The position numbers and the translations under genes were made by a program. The notes beneath the pieces are model-generated. The model saw only the letters and a list, made by a program, of their open reading frames with translations, was not told where the DNA came from and did not search any database. A stretch of DNA of 44,423 nucleotides from Planctomycetota bacterium. Lineage in GTDB: Bacteria; Planctomycetota; Planctomycetia; Pirellulales; Pirellulaceae. Positions within the stretch are counted from its first letter, which is position 1. The number at the start of each line of letters is the position of its first letter. Positions 26,885-35,347 of this stretch are shown here, one piece after another. Where the stretch lies: NCBI GenBank assembly GCA_014381825.1, contig JACNKX010000057.1:1-44423 (forward strand). Reading direction: 5' to 3'.

Positions 26885-27173
26885 AAATCCTGGGCACCTT
26901 TTCGCGGGGAATGATTCGCGTAAACCAGCCCTTGTCCTCCGGATGGGCCGCCCGCGCCGCTGCGATGGCGGCTTCGGCAGAATCGGCGACAAATAGCTCT
27001 TCACCGGCAACACAGATTACTTTGCCGCGACACTTGTCAAACAAATCCGGCACGTTGTCACGTAGCCATTCACGATTTCGGTCAAACTCGCGTCGCCGCT
27101 GCTTCGCCTCCCGGATTTCGTCGGGGTCCGTCACTTCAACCAACTCAATTTTCGAGGGAATCGCTCGGATCAT
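26874..27173 (-). CDS. DUF5678-type small protein
   Basis: 99 residues. The C-terminal half matches the DUF5678 pattern as I recall it: LRDNVPDLFDKCRGKVICVAGEE, then LFVADSAEAAIAAARAAHP and a GWFTRIIPRE end. The N-terminal half is highly charged (EIREAKQRRREFDRNREW), probably one helix. The start codon overlaps the cimA stop by 4 nt (ATGA) and its own end overlaps the protease gene by 11 nt, so all three are translationally coupled. The family is often encoded beside retropepsin-like proteins; its function is unknown. Confidence 0.75.
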   Translation of the reverse strand: MIRAIPSKIELVEVTDPDEIREAKQRRREFDRNREWLRDNVPDLFDKCRGKVICVAGEELFVADSAEAAIAAARAAHPEDKGWFTRIIPREKVPRIYAV

Positions 27174-28762
27174 GCTGTATTACCTCCATCGCTAATCGCA
27201 TCCTTGTATAGTTTATACTCAATCGCGTCATTCAACGCGATCCAGCTGGCTTCGATGATGTTCTCGCTGACACCGACAGTGCCCCAAACATCATGTTCAT
27301 CAGCGCTTTCGATGATGACGCGGATGCGAGCGGCCGTGCCAGCTTCGGAGTTTACCACGCGCACCTTGTAATCGACTAGCCGCATCCCTTGAAGGTTCGG
27401 AAAGTTTCCGTTCAGCGCTTTGCGCAGAGCTGCATCCAACGCATTGATCGGACCGTCTCCTTCTCCGACCTCGTGTCGCAACTCGCCGCCGACATTCAAT
27501 TTGACTGTGGCTTCGGTCACAACGCTTTCGTTTTGTGCCGCACCAACTTCGACGTGGTATTTGAGTCGCTCGAAATGAGGCTCGAATGTGCCCGCACACT
27601 TCTTGACCAATAAGTCAAACGAACCTCCTGCGGCTTCGAATTGGTATCCACGATTCTCCATCTCGACAACTTGGTTCAAGATACGGTCCATCAGTTCGCG
27701 GTCTTCCTCGATGTTGTGCTTCGTCGTCAACGCAATGATGTTGGAACGGCCCGAGAGTTCGCTGACCAAGATCCGACGTTCGTTGCCGACCAGCGCCGGG
27801 TTCATATGCTCGTAGCTCTCGGTCGCCCGATTGATCGCGTGGACATGCATCCCGCCTTTGTGAGCGAACGCGCTCTGGCCGACGAATGGTTGGTTGTTGC
27901 GATAGAGCATGTTCGCTTCTTCATAGACGTAGCGAGATAGCTCGGTGAGATGGTCGAGATTCGTTCCACCGAGAACTTCATAGTCGCTCTTTTTGAACGC
28001 GAGATTGGCAACGACAGAGATCAGATCGGCGTTTCCACATCGCTCGCCAAAACCGTTAATGGTTCCTTGCACTTGGACTGCGCCGGCATCTACTGCGGCA
28101 AGTGAGTTTGCTACGGCGAGATCACAGTCGTTGTGGCAGTGAATCCCGACCGATACGCCATGTGGCTGTAACGCGGCTTGAGCTTCCTTCACGAACTTTG
28201 CAATCTCTTCCGGCAGCGAACCACCGTTTGTGTCGCACAGTACAACGAGTTGCGCCCCTGCCTTGGCAGCGGCCTGGATTGTCTTGGCAGCGTACTCGGG
28301 ATTTGCTTTCCACCCGTCAAAGAAATGCTCGGCGTCGTAGATCACCTCGCGACCGGATTCAGCCAGGAACCCAACGCTGTCCGCAATCATGTCGAGGTTT
28401 TCTTCGAGCGAGACTCGCAAGACCTCTGTCGCATGAAAGTCCCACGTTTTGCCGACGACTGTACAGACAGGGGCCTCCGATTCGTAGAGCGCTCGCATCC
28501 CGGGATCATCTTTCGCGGCCATGCCGCGTCGGCGAGTCATGCCAAACGCACAGACTTTGGCATGCTTCAATCCAAGTTCGCGCACGCGCTGAAAGAACTC
28601 AACATCCTTCTCGTTCGAAAGTGGGTACCCACCTTCCACATAATCGACGCCGATTTCGTCGAGCCGCTGTGTGATCTGCAATTTGTCCTGCAGAGACAGG
28701 CTAATGCCTTCGCCTTGAGTACCGTCACGGAGCGTTGTGTCGTAAATCTGGATGGATCGCAT
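27170..28762 (-). CDS. cimA: (R)-citramalate synthase
   Basis: 530 residues of the DRE-TIM/HMGL-like family. It condenses pyruvate and acetyl-CoA into citramalate, which enters isoleucine synthesis through 2-ketobutyrate. The first strand reads YDTTLRDGTQGEG, where the Arg and Asp bind substrate and metal; a metal-binding HCHNDCDLAVANS lies near residue 210 and GTINGFGERCGNADL near 236. The C-terminal LeuA-type regulatory domain (about 390-520) is where end-product inhibition usually acts. The length and the DGTQGEG motif favour the long CimA subgroup over 2-isopropylmalate synthase. No Shine-Dalgarno is visible: the 14 nt before ATG are mostly pyrimidines. Upstream lie five tandem heptamers and a complete attenuator. 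Confidence 0.88.
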   Translation of the reverse strand: MRSIQIYDTTLRDGTQGEGISLSLQDKLQITQRLDEIGVDYVEGGYPLSNEKDVEFFQRVRELGLKHAKVCAFGMTRRRGMAAKDDPGMRALYESEAPVCTVVGKTWDFHATEVLRVSLEENLDMIADSVGFLAESGREVIYDAEHFFDGWKANPEYAAKTIQAAAKAGAQLVVLCDTNGGSLPEEIAKFVKEAQAALQPHGVSVGIHCHNDCDLAVANSLAAVDAGAVQVQGTINGFGERCGNADLISVVANLAFKKSDYEVLGGTNLDHLTELSRYVYEEANMLYRNNQPFVGQSAFAHKGGMHVHAINRATESYEHMNPALVGNERRILVSELSGRSNIIALTTKHNIEEDRELMDRILNQVVEMENRGYQFEAAGGSFDLLVKKCAGTFEPHFERLKYHVEVGAAQNESVVTEATVKLNVGGELRHEVGEGDGPINALDAALRKALNGNFPNLQGMRLVDYKVRVVNSEAGTAARIRVIIESADEHDVWGTVGVSENIIEASWIALNDAIEYKLYKDAISDGGNTA

Positions 28763-28783
28763 GAGAGTGGAAGGAGTTTTCAG

Positions 28784-28818
28784 TATTCGATGTTCGATGT
28801 TCGACGTTCGATGTTCGA
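28784..28818 (-). repeat. Five tandem heptamers upstream of cimA
   Basis: On the minus strand the unit TCGAACA occurs five times in a row with three single-base variants (one ends in G, one reads TCGAATA). It lies between the attenuator terminator and the cimA start, inside the 5' untranslated region. I recall similar TCGAACA strings elsewhere in planctomycete genomes. The role is unknown; expansion or contraction would change the leader length. Confidence 0.8.
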
Positions 28819-28829
28819 CTCACCTTCAA

Positions 28830-28865
28830 TAAAAAAGCCCCGAAACCCGCTTGGGCTTCAGGGCT
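28830..28865 (-). terminator. Attenuator terminator before cimA
   Basis: On the minus strand the arms AGCCCTGAAGCCC (28865-28853) and GGGTTTCGGGGCT (28848-28836) pair over all 13 positions, with two G-T wobbles, around a 4-nt loop AAGC, and run straight into six T. This is a textbook intrinsic terminator, but it lies before cimA rather than after a gene. The 5' arm can instead pair with GGGCTTAGGGC at 28901-28891, which overlaps the leader ORF stop codon. Confidence 0.9.
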
Positions 28866-28890
28866 GTAAAGTTCGTTTCCGACACTCAGT

Positions 28891-28960
28891 GCCCTAAGCC
28901 CGTTCCTCCGTAATGCTAATAATCGCGACGCCGACGATTACGTCGCGGTTGGAACTGGCT
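28891..28960 (-). promoter_or_regulatory. Alternative pairing segments of the cimA attenuator
   Basis: Segment 1 is AGCCAGTTCC (28960-28951, leader codons 5-8) and segment 2 is GGAACGGGCT (28906-28897); they pair at 9 of 10 positions. A segment overlapping segment 2, GGGCTTAGGGC (28901-28891), pairs with the terminator's 5' arm through GGGCT/AGCCC and GGGC/GCCC. Pairing 1:2 would leave the terminator free to form; antiterminator pairing would block it. Segment 1 lies upstream of the Val/Ile codons rather than within them, so the exact stalling geometry is uncertain. Confidence 0.6.
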
Positions 28961-28974
28961 GGCTGGGACATCAT
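28894..28974 (-). CDS. Val/Ile-rich leader peptide of the cimA operon
   Basis: A 26-codon ORF with two consecutive ATG codons at its start, preceded by AGGAAA about nine bases upstream. Residues 12-21 read VIVGVAIISI, seven of ten being Val or Ile (three Val, four Ile), with no Leu. The ORF ends at TAG inside the segment able to form an antiterminator, and a strong terminator follows before cimA. This is the organisation of ilv-type leader peptides: starvation for charged Ile or Val tRNA stalls the ribosome and permits read-through. The downstream gene makes an isoleucine precursor, which fits. The element was found by reading the intergenic sequence; the regulation itself is inferred. Confidence 0.8.
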   Translation of the reverse strand: MMSQPASSNRDVIVGVAIISITEERA

Positions 28975-29005
28975 CTTAAAGTTTCCTAAAGGCAGTTAAG
29001 CCTCA

Positions 29006-29034
29006 ACGATAAGCAGAGTCGCGGTCTGTGTCAA
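29006..29034 (-). promoter_or_regulatory. Sigma-70 promoter for the cimA leader transcript
   Basis: On the minus strand TTGACA (29034-29029, perfect -35) is followed by a 17-bp spacer and TATCGT (29011-29006, 4 of 6 match to -10). It starts 7 bp beyond the asnS stop codon and would begin transcription about 25 nt before the leader ORF. Confidence 0.65.
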
Positions 29035-29041
29035 TTGGAAG

Positions 29042-30424
29042 TCAGAACTCCGCGTTTCCGGGAGTTCGCGGGAAGGGGATGACATCGCGGATGTTGGTCA
29101 TCCCGGTGATGAATTGGACTGCGCGTTCCAGCCCAAGTCCAAAGCCGGCATGCGGCACGGTCCCGAACCGCCGTAGATCGCGATACCACCAGTATTCGTC
29201 CAGATTTAGATCCTGTTCTTGCATGCGATGTTCGAGGACATCGAGTCGCTCTTCGCGTTGGCTGCCGCCGATGATCTCGCCAACTCCCGGCATCAGCACG
29301 TCCATCGCACGAACCGTCTTATCGTCGGCGTTCACTCGCATGTAGAACGGCTTGATCGAACGTGGATAATCGTACAGGATCACTGGGCAATTGAACTTCG
29401 TCTCGGTCAGATAGCGTTCGTGTTCGGACTGCAGATCCGTACCCCAAGTGACTGGATACTCAAACTTCTCGCCACAGGTTTCGAGAATCGTAATCGCTTC
29501 TGTATACGGTATCCGGATGAACTCGCTGTCTACAATCTTCTCGAGTCGCGTGACGGCTTCCTTCTCGATCCGCTGAGCAAAGAAGTCCATGTCTTCAGCA
29601 CAGTGTTCCAACGCGTCGCGGAACAATCGCTTCAGAAATCGTTCGGCAAGATCCATGTTGTCCGTTAGCTCGAAGAAAGCCATCTCCGGCTCGACCATCC
29701 AAAACTCAGCGAGATGTCGCGACGTGTTCGAGTTCTCGGCGCGGAAGGTTGGTCCGAACGTGTAGACTTTGCCTAATGCAGTGGCATAGATTTCGGCTTC
29801 GAGTTGGCCACTCACTGTGAGGTAGGACGGGCGGTCAAAGAAGTCAAAAGAATAGTCAACCTTCTGGTCCTGCGCGGCGAGCTTATCCAGGTCGAGCGTC
29901 GTCACGCGAAACATTTCGCCTGCACCTTCGCAGTCGCTAGCCGTGATGATCGGTGTGTGAGTGTAGAGGAATCCGTCTTCTTGGAAGAAGTTATGAATCG
30001 AGGCGCACGCCTGGTTCCGCACGCGGGCGACCGCTCCAAACGCGTTGGTCCGCGGTCGAAGATGAGCCCATTCGCGAAGCTTCTCGAACGAGTGGCGTTT
30101 CTTTTGCAGCGGAAACTCGTCTGCCCAACCGTGAACAACAACGCTCGAGGCAAGTAGCTCCGTCGCTTGTTGGCCGCCCGATTCTTTGATCTCTCCTTCG
30201 ATCGAAACACTACACCCCGTAGTAATTCGCTTGATATCAGTCTCGTAGTTCGGCAACTCGGCATCAGCAATGACTTGCAAATTACCTAACGAACTGCCGT
30301 CATTCACTTCGAGAAAGCTGAAACCGCCTTTCGAATCGCGGCGAGTCCGAATCCAGCCCTGCACACAAACTTGCTGTCCAATAACGTTCGCAAGTCGGGC
30401 TTTTACAACCGAGAGTTTCTCCAT
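29042..30424 (-). CDS. asnS: Asparaginyl-tRNA synthetase
   Basis: 460 residues, a class IIb synthetase charging tRNA-Asn. The N-terminal OB-fold anticodon-binding domain reads [25 protein letters not shown]. Motif 2 is [21 protein letters not shown] near residue 225, and motif 3 is [13 protein letters not shown] near the C-terminus. The choice of AsnRS over AspRS follows from the overall length (AspRS has a large GAD insert and is about 590 residues) and the [10 protein letters not shown] wording of motif 2. The ATG start lies 3 nt after the stop of the Nramp-like gene, suggesting co-transcription with it. The cimA promoter begins just past its stop. Confidence 0.92.
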   Translation of the reverse strand: MEKLSVVKARLANVIGQQVCVQGWIRTRRDSKGGFSFLEVNDGSSLGNLQVIADAELPNYETDIKRITTGCSVSIEGEIKESGGQQATELLASSVVVHGWADEFPLQKKRHSFEKLREWAHLRPRTNAFGAVARVRNQACASIHNFFQEDGFLYTHTPIITASDCEGAGEMFRVTTLDLDKLAAQDQKVDYSFDFFDRPSYLTVSGQLEAEIYATALGKVYTFGPTFRAENSNTSRHLAEFWMVEPEMAFFELTDNMDLAERFLKRLFRDALEHCAEDMDFFAQRIEKEAVTRLEKIVDSEFIRIPYTEAITILETCGEKFEYPVTWGTDLQSEHERYLTETKFNCPVILYDYPRSIKPFYMRVNADDKTVRAMDVLMPGVGEIIGGSQREERLDVLEHRMQEQDLNLDEYWWYRDLRRFGTVPHAGFGLGLERAVQFITGMTNIRDVIPFPRTPGNAEF

Positions 30425-30427
30425 GGC

Positions 30428-32113
30428 TCAGCTCGCTGATTCCACATGTTTTCGGTGCTTTGCAATGAACGAGGCGAGACCAAGGATAAATAGTACGAGC
30501 AATGCAACAATCGCGACCTTTCCGATTGGGAACCCGTATAGCGACTTGTCAATTAGACCCCAAGCCGACGCAAAGGAGGCGACCAACGTGGCGAACAACA
30601 TCAGAATGTTCCATCTCCAGCGACTAGCGCCCCGGGGCATCGCTTCGCCGAGCAAAGAACGGCAGTTCATGAGCAAGAAGAATGACACGTAAGCGATTGG
30701 TAGCATTGCCCCGCCAAATACCGAAGTCGGGGTTGCCAACGCAGGTGCTGCTTTGCTCCAGACGAACGGCCCGAGAATGCCTATTGCCGGAAACAGCGAG
30801 CCGATCCGATGATACTTACCCTCCGCCGGTACACCGAGCATCTCGCAGAACGCAAAGCCGTTGATCAACATCAATATGATGATCGTCGACAGCGCCATCC
30901 CGACGACTCCTATTCCAAAAACCTTTTGAGCTACCTGCTGTCCAACCAATGGTTGCAACGTTTTTGCCAATGCCAGATTGTCACGTGCAGCGAGCATCCC
31001 GGCCATGCGGCGATCCGCTTCCGGGAGATTCTTCCTCGCATCAGCATGTCGGCCTACGTCTTGTTGCAACTCTGCGAATTCCGATCCCATTTCGTGCGCA
31101 AGACGTTTGTCAAGGAGCTTGTTGTAGGCACCGACTTCTTTACCCTTGCCCGTTTCAAGCATGGCAAACACGTCTTCGGGATGCCCGTGAAACTGACTTG
31201 CAGAGGCAATGACTACACACCCCGTGGCAAGAACAAAAGGCACGATAAGTCCAATCGAGAGATCGAAGATCGCAAGCCCTCGGTGATCGCGTCCCCAGCC
31301 TTTGCGCAACATTGAATACGGCAGTAAAAACGTCATATTGATTCCGACGGCGGTCGCGAATGCTGTAATGATATTGTCCTTCTGAGTCGTCGCAACGAGA
31401 TTGTGCCACCAACCCGCATGCGCCCCAGTCGCGTTGATATGAATTTCGAGCGAGGGGACAGGATTAAACAAATAGGATGGCCGAGGGACCAAGCCTCCGA
31501 GAATATTTCCCCACGGGAGCGCGCCCTCCAACGTCATTGCGATTACCACACCGAAGAAGCTAAGTACGACAACACCAACGAGTAGCTTCAGGATGATCTC
31601 AAACAGCTTGATCCCCCAGTTGCCCGAGTTGTAGAACCAAACAACTACCGTCGCTACGACAAGAAGTCCAACAGCCGCGGCCACCTTGCCAGCACTGTTA
31701 TTCAACGACGGGGCGAGATTCTGCTGAATCGCCGCTGTTCCCAACGCAAACTGAGGCAGGCACCAGACGATATTTGCCATAACTGTAGCGATCAGCCAAC
31801 CCCAGCCTAGGAGCGGGCTGATATGTTCGTTGATGGCCTGAAAAGGTCGCTGACCAGTCGAGAGCGTGACATAGCTGATTGCACTGAGCATGATCACACC
31901 GAGGATCATCGCCACAGGCTGTAACCACATCAATTCATATCCCATCACGACACCCAGGTACAACGATCCAGCGAGCGAACCGCCACCCAGCGTTATTGCT
32001 CCTTGGAGCCAACCGGGGCCCGAGAGCTTCGTGTATGTGGCGATCGTTGCGGCCGTGCCGCTTTCGCGAGCTTCAAGGATGAGTTTGAGTTCGCGTTCAG
32101 CAGATGTTGTCAT
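30428..32113 (-). CDS. Nramp-related membrane transporter without the metal-binding motifs
   Basis: 561 residues from ATG 32113; the frame is open further upstream but would run into trxB. About eleven hydrophobic segments are visible, with a large charged loop near residues 330-400 (KGKEVGAYNKLLDKRLAHEMGS onwards). The fold looks like the Nramp/SLC11 family: the first segment starts GPGWLQGAITL, as in Nramp GPG-F. The DPGN motif of TM1 is replaced by GGGS, however, and the MPH of TM6 is missing (the region reads INMTFLLPYSM). Both sites bind the metal ion in true Nramps. Mg2+ or another substrate, or a non-transport role, is therefore possible. It sits 3 nt upstream of asnS. Confidence 0.7.
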   Translation of the reverse strand: MTTSAERELKLILEARESGTAATIATYTKLSGPGWLQGAITLGGGSLAGSLYLGVVMGYELMWLQPVAMILGVIMLSAISYVTLSTGQRPFQAINEHISPLLGWGWLIATVMANIVWCLPQFALGTAAIQQNLAPSLNNSAGKVAAAVGLLVVATVVVWFYNSGNWGIKLFEIILKLLVGVVVLSFFGVVIAMTLEGALPWGNILGGLVPRPSYLFNPVPSLEIHINATGAHAGWWHNLVATTQKDNIITAFATAVGINMTFLLPYSMLRKGWGRDHRGLAIFDLSIGLIVPFVLATGCVVIASASQFHGHPEDVFAMLETGKGKEVGAYNKLLDKRLAHEMGSEFAELQQDVGRHADARKNLPEADRRMAGMLAARDNLALAKTLQPLVGQQVAQKVFGIGVVGMALSTIIILMLINGFAFCEMLGVPAEGKYHRIGSLFPAIGILGPFVWSKAAPALATPTSVFGGAMLPIAYVSFFLLMNCRSLLGEAMPRGASRWRWNILMLFATLVASFASAWGLIDKSLYGFPIGKVAIVALLVLFILGLASFIAKHRKHVESAS

Positions 32114-32153
32114 GGTTGTCCTAGCAATGGTGTTGGGATCGATGGCCGAACCC

Positions 32154-33212
32154 TTACAATCCCAACTCGGCGATGTAGCGTTCTGAGTCAAGCGCAGCCA
32201 TACAGCCGGTTCCGGCGGACGTGATCGCTTGGCGGTAGTAATCGTCAGCAACGTCCCCGGCGGCGAACACACCTTCGGCACTCGTATTGGTCCGGAACGG
32301 CTTGGTCCACTTCAGGTATCCCTTCTCGTTCATATCTAACTTGCCGTTCAGGAACGCGGTGTTCGGTGTGTGTCCGATGGCAGCGAACATACCGCCGACT
32401 TCCAGCTCGCGAGTCGAGTCGTCGACCGTACTCTTCAGTCGCAGGCCTGTAACTTTCTCGCCATCGCCGAGTACTTCATCGACGGTGCTATTCCACACGA
32501 GTTCGATGTTGGGATGATCGAACGCCCGTTGCTGCATAATCTTCGAAGCACGAAGTTGATCACGTCGATGAATGATATAAATCGTCGCTGCGTTCTTGAG
32601 ATTTGCGAGATAAGCCGCCTCTTCTACGGCCGAATCACCTCCACCGACGACGGCAAGCGGCTGGCCGCGAAAGATCGGGAGCGCTCCGTCACAGACGGCG
32701 CACGCACTTACCCCCTTGTTCTTGTACTTCTCTTCCGACTCCAAGCCGATGTAGTTAGCACGCGCTCCCGTCGCCACAATGACGGTGTGTGCCTCGACCG
32801 GCTCACCACTTGCCGGGATCACCCTGCGCAGGCTGCCATCGAAGTCGACATCAACGATATCATCGCTGATCACACGAGTGTCGAAATTGAGAGCCTGTTG
32901 CTTCATCAACTCCATTAACTCGACGCCCTGAACCGCGTAATGGAGCTGGCCGTCTCGCATGTGATCCGGCGCGGGCGGAAGATTGTAATGGCGATCTTTG
33001 TCGACAGCACTCTCGATGAACGCTCGGACATTACCGAACGGAAAGCCGGGATAATTCTCGACTTCGGTCGTGAAGGCGAGCTGACCGAGCGGGATCATTT
33101 CTTGGCTGATTGTGCCCTCGAACAACAATGGTTCAAGGCTCGCGCGCGCCGCGTAAATTGCGGCGGCCCATCCCGCGGGACCGCTTCCGATGATGACAAC
33201 CTTTTCTGGCAC
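32154..33212 (-). CDS. trxB: Thioredoxin reductase
   Basis: 352 residues from GTG 33212. I chose this start because AGGAG precedes it by seven bases and because the FAD motif [20 protein letters not shown] then falls at the N-terminus as in the family; the frame is open much further but without family similarity. The redox-active disulfide is SACAVCDG (CxxC) near residue 143 and the NADPH-binding motif is [15 protein letters not shown] near 165. The C-terminal FAD segment reads [23 protein letters not shown]. The protein reduces thioredoxin with NADPH in the cytoplasm. It is about 30 residues longer than the E. coli enzyme, mostly through insertions in the FAD domain. Confidence 0.93.
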   Translation of the reverse strand: MPEKVVIIGSGPAGWAAAIYAARASLEPLLFEGTISQEMIPLGQLAFTTEVENYPGFPFGNVRAFIESAVDKDRHYNLPPAPDHMRDGQLHYAVQGVELMELMKQQALNFDTRVISDDIVDVDFDGSLRRVIPASGEPVEAHTVIVATGARANYIGLESEEKYKNKGVSACAVCDGALPIFRGQPLAVVGGGDSAVEEAAYLANLKNAATIYIIHRRDQLRASKIMQQRAFDHPNIELVWNSTVDEVLGDGEKVTGLRLKSTVDDSTRELEVGGMFAAIGHTPNTAFLNGKLDMNEKGYLKWTKPFRTNTSAEGVFAAGDVADDYYRQAITSAGTGCMAALDSERYIAELGL

Positions 33213-33303
33213 CAAAAACTCCTCTCGCGCAATCCCTTTTGCGGATTGTTCAAACGGCGGCAAACGCCGTGATTGCTTACAGTTGCGATGATACGAAGCG
33301 GAC

Positions 33304-33331
33304 ATTATAGGCAGCCGTTGGGCGAAGTCTA
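33304..33331 (-). promoter_or_regulatory. Candidate sigma-70 promoter of trxB
   Basis: On the minus strand TAGACT (33331-33326, 4 of 6) and a perfect TATAAT (33309-33304) are separated by 16 bp. This would give a 5' leader of about 85 nt, which contains the small stem ACGGCG/CGCCGT (33254-33270). Confidence 0.45.
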
Positions 33332-33460
33332 CTGTAGCGCAGCGGACATTGTGGCACGGGGCGCGGTTGATATGATGGAGCCCAGACTTACCACCGGCCT
33401 TTGCTAATCCATTACTTGGTAATTTGGCCGCAACTGCTTTCCCAACCATCGGACAAATGC

Positions 33461-35323
33461 ATGACCACTCTACTCGTGGCGATCGGTTCCTTCGTCGGCT
33501 TCATCATCGCGTACCACACGTACGGCCGTTGGCTCGCGCGGAAGATCTTTGGACTCGACAAGGACGCAATCGTTCCGAGTCAACAACTTCGCGACAACGT
33601 CGACTTTGTTCCGACAAAGAAGGAAGTGATCTTCGGCCATCACTTTACGAGCATCGCAGGAACCGGTCCGATCGTTGGCCCCGCAATCGCTGTGTTTTGG
33701 GGTTGGCTGCCAGCGTTGATTTGGGTCGTACTCGGCTCGATCTTCATCGGAGCCGTTCATGACTTTGGAGCGCTGGTGGTTTCGCTGCGAAACCGTGGCC
33801 AGACGGTTGGAGAAGTGGCGGGACGACTGATCGCGCCGCGAGCCCGTGTCCTCTTTCTGTTGATTCTATTTTTCTCACTCACGATTGTCTTGGCGATCTT
33901 TGGGCTCGTGATTGCGTCGATCTTCAAGATGTATCCCGAATCGGTTCTGTCGGTTTGGATCGCGATGCCGGTTGCCATTGGAGTAGGGTTTTGGGTCTAT
34001 CGGTGTGGTGGCAACTTGCTAATTCCCTCGCTACTCGCGTTAGGTGCCCTCTATGGAGCTGTGTGGACTGGAGTATATGTGATGCCGATCGAGTTAAACG
34101 TCAGCAATCCCATCATCGTCTGGACGCTTTTGCTGATGGTCTATTGCTTCATTGCGTCAGTGCTTCCCGTGTGGGTCTTGCTTCAGCCACGTGACTTTAT
34201 CAACAGTCATCAGTTGGTCGTCGCGCTTGTATTGCTAGTGGCCGGCCTTGGTGTCGCGGGACTGACCGGAAAGGCCGATTTAGTTGCGAGCGCGCCCGCG
34301 ATCGCCGAAACGCTTCCTTCGCATGCACCACCGATCTGGCCGTTCTTATTCATTACGATCGCTTGCGGCGCGTGCAGTGGGTTTCACTGTCTCGTCAGCA
34401 GCGGTACGACAAGCAAGCAAATTGCGAACGAGGACGATGCGCAATACGTCGCCTACGGATCAATGCTTCTCGAAGGAGCCCTCGCCGTTCTGGTGATCCT
34501 TGCCTGTTGTGCGGGATTGGGAATGGGAGTTACGACGGAGGAAGGCACATCACTTGTCGGACGCGAAGCCTGGCTATCTCGATACAGTGCCGAGGGTACG
34601 TGGGATTCGTTCAAGCTTGGGGATAAGGTCGGTGCTTTCGTCGACGGTGGTGCAAACTTCCTAACGGCACTAGCAATCCCACAAGAGTTGGCGGTTGGCA
34701 TCATCGCAGTGCTCGTGGCTTGTTTCGCGGCCACGACTCTCGACACGGCAACTCGGTTACAGCGATATGTGATTCAGGAACTTGCCGGAACTTTTCGTAT
34801 GACTCCGATGACTAATAAGTATGCTGCGACTGGTCTCGCGGTTGGCCTTGGCTTAATGGTCGCCATGATTCCGGCGAAATCTGGTGCCGCCGTCGGAACG
34901 GGCGGCTTGATTCTCTGGCCACTGTTCGGGGCAACAAATCAATTGCTGGCTGGCTTAGCGTTTATGGTAACGGTCTTCTACCTTTGGCGTCGCAACAAGC
35001 CGATCTGGTTCGCCGCGATTCCGATGGTGATCATGGTCGTCATGCCAGCTTGGGCGCTGATGTGGCAGATGTTTAACGACGCGACCGGTTGGTTTTGGCC
35101 GCTGGCGGCGATGGCGAAGGGCGATGAAGCGTGGGCTTGGGCCAACACGCATCTCCTCTTTGCAGTTGGGCTGACGACCTTTGGACTGCAAATCTGGATG
35201 GTCGTCGAAGCGATAAATATGTTCGCGAGAGCGAAGGGTGTTTTGGAAGAAGGTCTCCCGCCGCTGCCGAGCGATTCGCAAAACGTAATCGCCGGAGTTG
35301 GTGCCGATGCTCGTTCTTGTTGA
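33461..35323 (+). CDS. cstA: CstA-family carbon-starvation / pyruvate transporter
   Basis: 620 residues from ATG 33461; the longer frame from 33401 adds residues with no family match. At least fourteen hydrophobic segments are present. CstA hallmarks include [17 protein letters not shown] near the start, [25 protein letters not shown] near residue 64, [17 protein letters not shown] near 305 and [16 protein letters not shown] near 425. Known members (E. coli CstA, BtsT) import peptides or pyruvate in the inner membrane, so the substrate here is uncertain. It is transcribed divergently from trxB with a 248-bp gap and converges on fliM with a 24-bp gap. Confidence 0.9.
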   Translation: MTTLLVAIGSFVGFIIAYHTYGRWLARKIFGLDKDAIVPSQQLRDNVDFVPTKKEVIFGHHFTSIAGTGPIVGPAIAVFWGWLPALIWVVLGSIFIGAVHDFGALVVSLRNRGQTVGEVAGRLIAPRARVLFLLILFFSLTIVLAIFGLVIASIFKMYPESVLSVWIAMPVAIGVGFWVYRCGGNLLIPSLLALGALYGAVWTGVYVMPIELNVSNPIIVWTLLLMVYCFIASVLPVWVLLQPRDFINSHQLVVALVLLVAGLGVAGLTGKADLVASAPAIAETLPSHAPPIWPFLFITIACGACSGFHCLVSSGTTSKQIANEDDAQYVAYGSMLLEGALAVLVILACCAGLGMGVTTEEGTSLVGREAWLSRYSAEGTWDSFKLGDKVGAFVDGGANFLTALAIPQELAVGIIAVLVACFAATTLDTATRLQRYVIQELAGTFRMTPMTNKYAATGLAVGLGLMVAMIPAKSGAAVGTGGLILWPLFGATNQLLAGLAFMVTVFYLWRRNKPIWFAAIPMVIMVVMPAWALMWQMFNDATGWFWPLAAMAKGDEAWAWANTHLLFAVGLTTFGLQIWMVVEAINMFARAKGVLEEGLPPLPSDSQNVIAGVGADARSC

Positions 35324-35347
35324 TTCGGCGCACAGAATTCGTGCTAA

